Origin: Terriglobia bacterium
GTDB lineage: Bacteria > Acidobacteriota > Terriglobia > Bryobacterales > Bryobacteraceae
Assembly (NCBI GenBank): GCA_020073265.1
Contig: JAIQFN010000007.1
Span: 1 to 64,000 of the forward strand
Length of the DNA stretch: 64,000 nucleotides
Reading direction: 5' to 3'
Part shown: positions 62,901 to 64,000 of the stretch, one piece after another
How the letters are laid out: the number at the start of each line of letters is the position of its first letter
Position numbering within the stretch: position 1 is the first letter of the stretch
Made by a program: the position numbers and the translations under genes
The notes under the pieces: generated by a model
What the model saw: the letters and a program-made list of their open reading frames with translations, nothing else
Told to the model about the DNA's origin: nothing
Databases searched by the model: none

Positions 62901-63240
62901 GAAATCGGACGTCGCGATCCTGGGTGGCATCGGCGTTGGGAATCCGTGGTTCGATCCGACTGCATTCAAGGCCGTCACTGACGTTCGCTTTGGCACCACT
63001 GGTCGCAACGTACTGCGCGGACCTGGCATTGGAAACACAGACGCTGGTCTGTTCCGGAATATCCCGCTGACGGAGCGCTTGAACATGCAGTTCCGGGCCG
63101 AGGCCTTCAACCTCACGAACACGCCGCACTTCGATAATCCCAACGCGAGTCTGGCGTCGCCCGCAAGTTTCGGCACCATCACGAGTGCGTCGCGGAATGA
63201 TCAACGAGTGTTCCGGTTTGCTCTCCGGTTTGCGTTCTAG
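59935..63240 (+). CDS. Oar-type TonB-dependent receptor with carboxypeptidase-regulatory domain (3)
   Basis: An 1101-residue outer membrane receptor: signal peptide (ends VARAQ near 29), a carboxypeptidase-regulatory domain of about 33-118 (VGTVLDSSDAVIHGANITL), a plug with LPLPAYRNYQSLINLVPGAT near 152 and EQGMAGGVAVTIISKSGTNQ near 236, and a beta-barrel ending with FRFALRFAF. GGTGGAGG lies just before the ATG at 59935. It is divergent from the second PSCyt1 operon, and both promoters carry operator-like sites, so they are probably co-regulated: the receptor would bring in the substrate that the operon handles. Confidence 0.93.
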   Translation: MSSVNHQRFVYLVLAAVLAAVCIPVARAQVLYGTVVGTVLDSSDAVIHGANITLTNTETGQARTTVTNNVGVFTLSDVLGGPYSVEITSPGFQKYAQSGIQVTINTVTRLEVKLRPGQSFETVTVTSDATVLQTDKSDVHVELQTKAVTDLPLPAYRNYQSLINLVPGATPGAFQNSINDTPHRDLTTNVNGTNRNNNDTRVDGALDKMNVINSHTLYVPPAESIETINISTASFDAEQGMAGGVAVTIISKSGTNQLHGSAFLFHTDNALQSRNFFYNGSHAPKAIDNIPGFTLGGPVKKNKLFYFIDWEGLREGKNTGLTSTVPTADQRDGNFSAYNVTLYNPNSGNPDGSGRVPFQGNMIPLSSQSKIMQKLQALIPLPNLPGVTNNYFSSSSAVINRDNYDAKINFARTEKHTIWGKYSRMDAHVECNPSLDAAGGIGLCLGNKAGQADTTVQMATLGHTWVLSPRLLIDGTFGYFRLSQDIVGPFFGQNFGSDTLGIPGTNGNDIRLSGQPIFNITGYSSLGDAGLGIANPGFRRDAGWTNTSNLSWTLGAHMVRFGFQMVRYQQNDWQANTVGSVRGLFTFDGAITALKGGPAPNQYNAWAAVLLGLPQSDAKDLQFYDPQTAREWQFGWYGQDRWQVTRNLTVSLGLRYEFYPIYSRVGQGIERYDPATNKVLIGGRGSVPRDAGIDVSAKHFGPLVGLAYRLGSSTVLRGGYGMTIDPTSTWSASQRDYPVAFGNTFVGPNSFTPYRPIEQGIPALAGPDISTGVIDLPAAANDTTLPAGLLRRGYIESWNLIVERKLPASLTASVGYVGTHTVRPFVTVDINAGSPGLGTAGRPAFATFGRSAATNLLEPQFGAIYHSLQATLNRQFSGGLFVKGSYTFSRAIDFTDDEPGGLTFNTPSQIGRNRALAGYDRTHSFQMSAIYEFPFGPKRRLLNSGIASLLLRDWQANAVFSAVSGSPFTVTASSASLNAPGNTQTADQVKSDVAILGGIGVGNPWFDPTAFKAVTDVRFGTTGRNVLRGPGIGNTDAGLFRNIPLTERLNMQFRAEAFNLTNTPHFDNPNASLASPASFGTITSASRNDQRVFRFALRFAF

Positions 63241-63324
63241 GAGACCGGATCGCGCGCCGGTGTGAGTCAAGCGAAAGAGCCATCTGACTGCAGCAGCCGG
63301 CTGGGGCAACACTGAAAGGCGAGC

Positions 63325-63453
63325 ATGGCTGCTGCCGGGTGGCAGACCCACAGCGTGCGTGGCTTCGTCAGTGGACACCTGGTCAAGAAAACGGTCCTGC
63401 GGGTGAAATCGTTCCGACCAAATGGCGAGCGAGTCTATGCGATCAAAAGCTAG
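63325..63453 (+). pseudogene. remnant of a DUF3489 protein
   Basis: A 42-codon frame reads MAAAGWQTHSVRGFVSGHLVKK and ends in GERVYAIKS, the core of the DUF3489 domain (GWQxHSVRGFLSG). The family's N-terminal helices are missing and an in-frame stop lies just upstream, so this is a fragment. DUF3489 genes are often carried on mobile or accessory DNA, in line with the toxin-antitoxin pair next to it. Confidence 0.55.
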
Positions 63454-63509
63454 CTGGCCGTTCGTCTCTGTTGGTCACGTCGTGGGAACATGAAACCATC
63501 GAATAGGTT

Positions 63510-63824
63510 ATGCCCAAGGAATACGTGACCAGCGATCAAAACGTCTACAGGGTAGGCGCCACAGGAGTCTCGTTAGACTCGCTCGTTTACTTGTACCGCG
63601 AGGGAATGTCGCCCGAGAGCATGGTGGAGAGCTACCCGACCTTGACCCTGGAAGAAGTGCATGGAGCGCTTGCGTTCTATCTGGCCCACCAAGCGGAAAT
63701 CGACGCCTACGTTGCTGAGGGCGATCGGATCGCTGAGTCGCAGCATGCAGAGTCGAGACGGACCAATGCGGAACTAATCGCGAAGTTGCGACGGGCGCGG
63801 CATGAAAGTCAGATACCAGGCTGA
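63510..63824 (+). CDS. DUF433-family antitoxin-like protein
   Basis: A 104-residue protein with the DUF433 winged-helix pattern (GVSLDSLVYLYREGMSPESM, then TLEEVHGALAFYLAHQAEID) and a charged helical tail. DUF433 proteins are the antitoxin partners of DUF5615 PIN-like toxins, and the next gene is one; the two overlap by 23 bases. No obvious ribosome binding site precedes the ATG. Confidence 0.87.
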   Translation: MPKEYVTSDQNVYRVGATGVSLDSLVYLYREGMSPESMVESYPTLTLEEVHGALAFYLAHQAEIDAYVAEGDRIAESQHAESRRTNAELIAKLRRARHESQIPG

Positions 63825-64000
63825 TGCCGATCTGGACGGGCGGGTGCTGCGAGGCCTGAAACGCGCTGCGCCCGAGATGGACATTCAAACGGCCGTCGAA
63901 GCCGGTCCGGCGGGAATGGAAGACCTGCTGGTATTGGACATTGCTGCGAAGGCTGGCCGAATTCTCGTGAGTCAAGATCGACGCACAATGCCGGCGCATT
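63802..64000 (+). CDS. DUF5615 PIN-like toxin (partial, runs off right edge)
   Basis: The first 66 residues of a DUF5615 (Mut7-C/PIN-like) protein. MEDLLVLDIAAKAGRILVSQDRRTM matches the family core, with the aspartate of SQDRRT in the expected acidic site. The N-terminal ADADLD replaces the common LLDEN start. It begins inside the end of the DUF433 gene, so the pair is translationally coupled. The C-terminus lies outside the window. Confidence 0.85.
   Translation, partial: MKVRYQADADLDGRVLRGLKRAAPEMDIQTAVEAGPAGMEDLLVLDIAAKAGRILVSQDRRTMPAH

Noticed and set aside
1-64000. Search by eye for CRISPR arrays, tRNA or rRNA genes, insertion sequences and attachment sites.
   Set aside because: No regularly spaced repeats, CCA-ended cloverleafs, rRNA motifs, transposase frames or terminal inverted repeats were seen; a tRNA scan would be needed to exclude small RNA genes fully.

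Overview
This is a GC-rich bacterial chromosome segment that most resembles the Bryobacterales/Solibacter group of Acidobacteriota. The evidence is the gene content: three long Oar-type TonB-dependent receptors with an N-terminal carboxypeptidase-regulatory-like domain, two paired DUF1501 / planctomycete-type cytochrome (DUF1549-DUF1553) operons, several secreted PQQ and c-type cytochrome redox enzymes, Tat signals on many exported proteins, and scattered toxin-antitoxin pairs. This is recognition from family knowledge; no database search was run. I saw no rRNA, tRNA, CRISPR array, insertion sequence or complete prophage.

Region 1 (1-12.2 kb): a small holin-like membrane protein; a thiamine-diphosphate E1 alpha/beta dehydrogenase pair whose alpha subunit unexpectedly carries a Tat signal; a lone YgiT-type zinc-finger protein; an acyl-CoA ligase; a five-gene minus-strand operon (SPFH protein, ribbon-helix-helix protein, PQQ/cytochrome dehydrogenase, ABC ATPase, ABC permease) behind one good promoter; and a VapBC pair.

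Region 2 (12.2-25.2 kb): a uroporphyrinogen-decarboxylase-family protein, a secreted glycoside-hydrolase-like protein followed by a decayed copy of its own N-terminus, a metallophosphoesterase, a secreted protein with two carboxymuconolactone-decarboxylase-like domains, and an operon that begins with a truncated-hemoglobin/ArsR fusion regulator, overlaps an SRPBCC protein and continues to a PQQ sugar dehydrogenase. Decayed gene fragments and a second VapBC follow. The globin-ArsR fusion, with an inverted repeat just upstream, is one of the two most unusual items here.

Region 3 (25.2-63.2 kb): a catabolic and uptake island. It holds three TonB receptors, two DUF1501/DUF1549 operons, a Tat-exported sugar isomerase, a DUF6259 glycosidase, a LacI regulator, a CE1-type esterase, and a run of exported redox enzymes (spermidine-dehydrogenase-like flavoprotein, diheme cytochrome, copper monooxygenase-like cytochrome, copper amine oxidase) ending in two tandem DUF4185-like paralogs. 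A LacI-type operator motif (AAnCGnTT core, best form GAATCGATTC) occurs in pairs 86-91 bp apart upstream of at least four transcription units around the lacI gene, usually flanking a recognisable sigma-70-type promoter. I infer one LacI regulon for uptake and oxidation of a carbohydrate- or amine-containing substrate. Remnants of a dehydratase, a LarA-like enzyme and a metallo-hydrolase suggest an older sugar-acid pathway was lost from the same island.

Region 4 (63.2-64 kb): a DUF3489 remnant and a DUF433/DUF5615 toxin-antitoxin pair cut by the window end.
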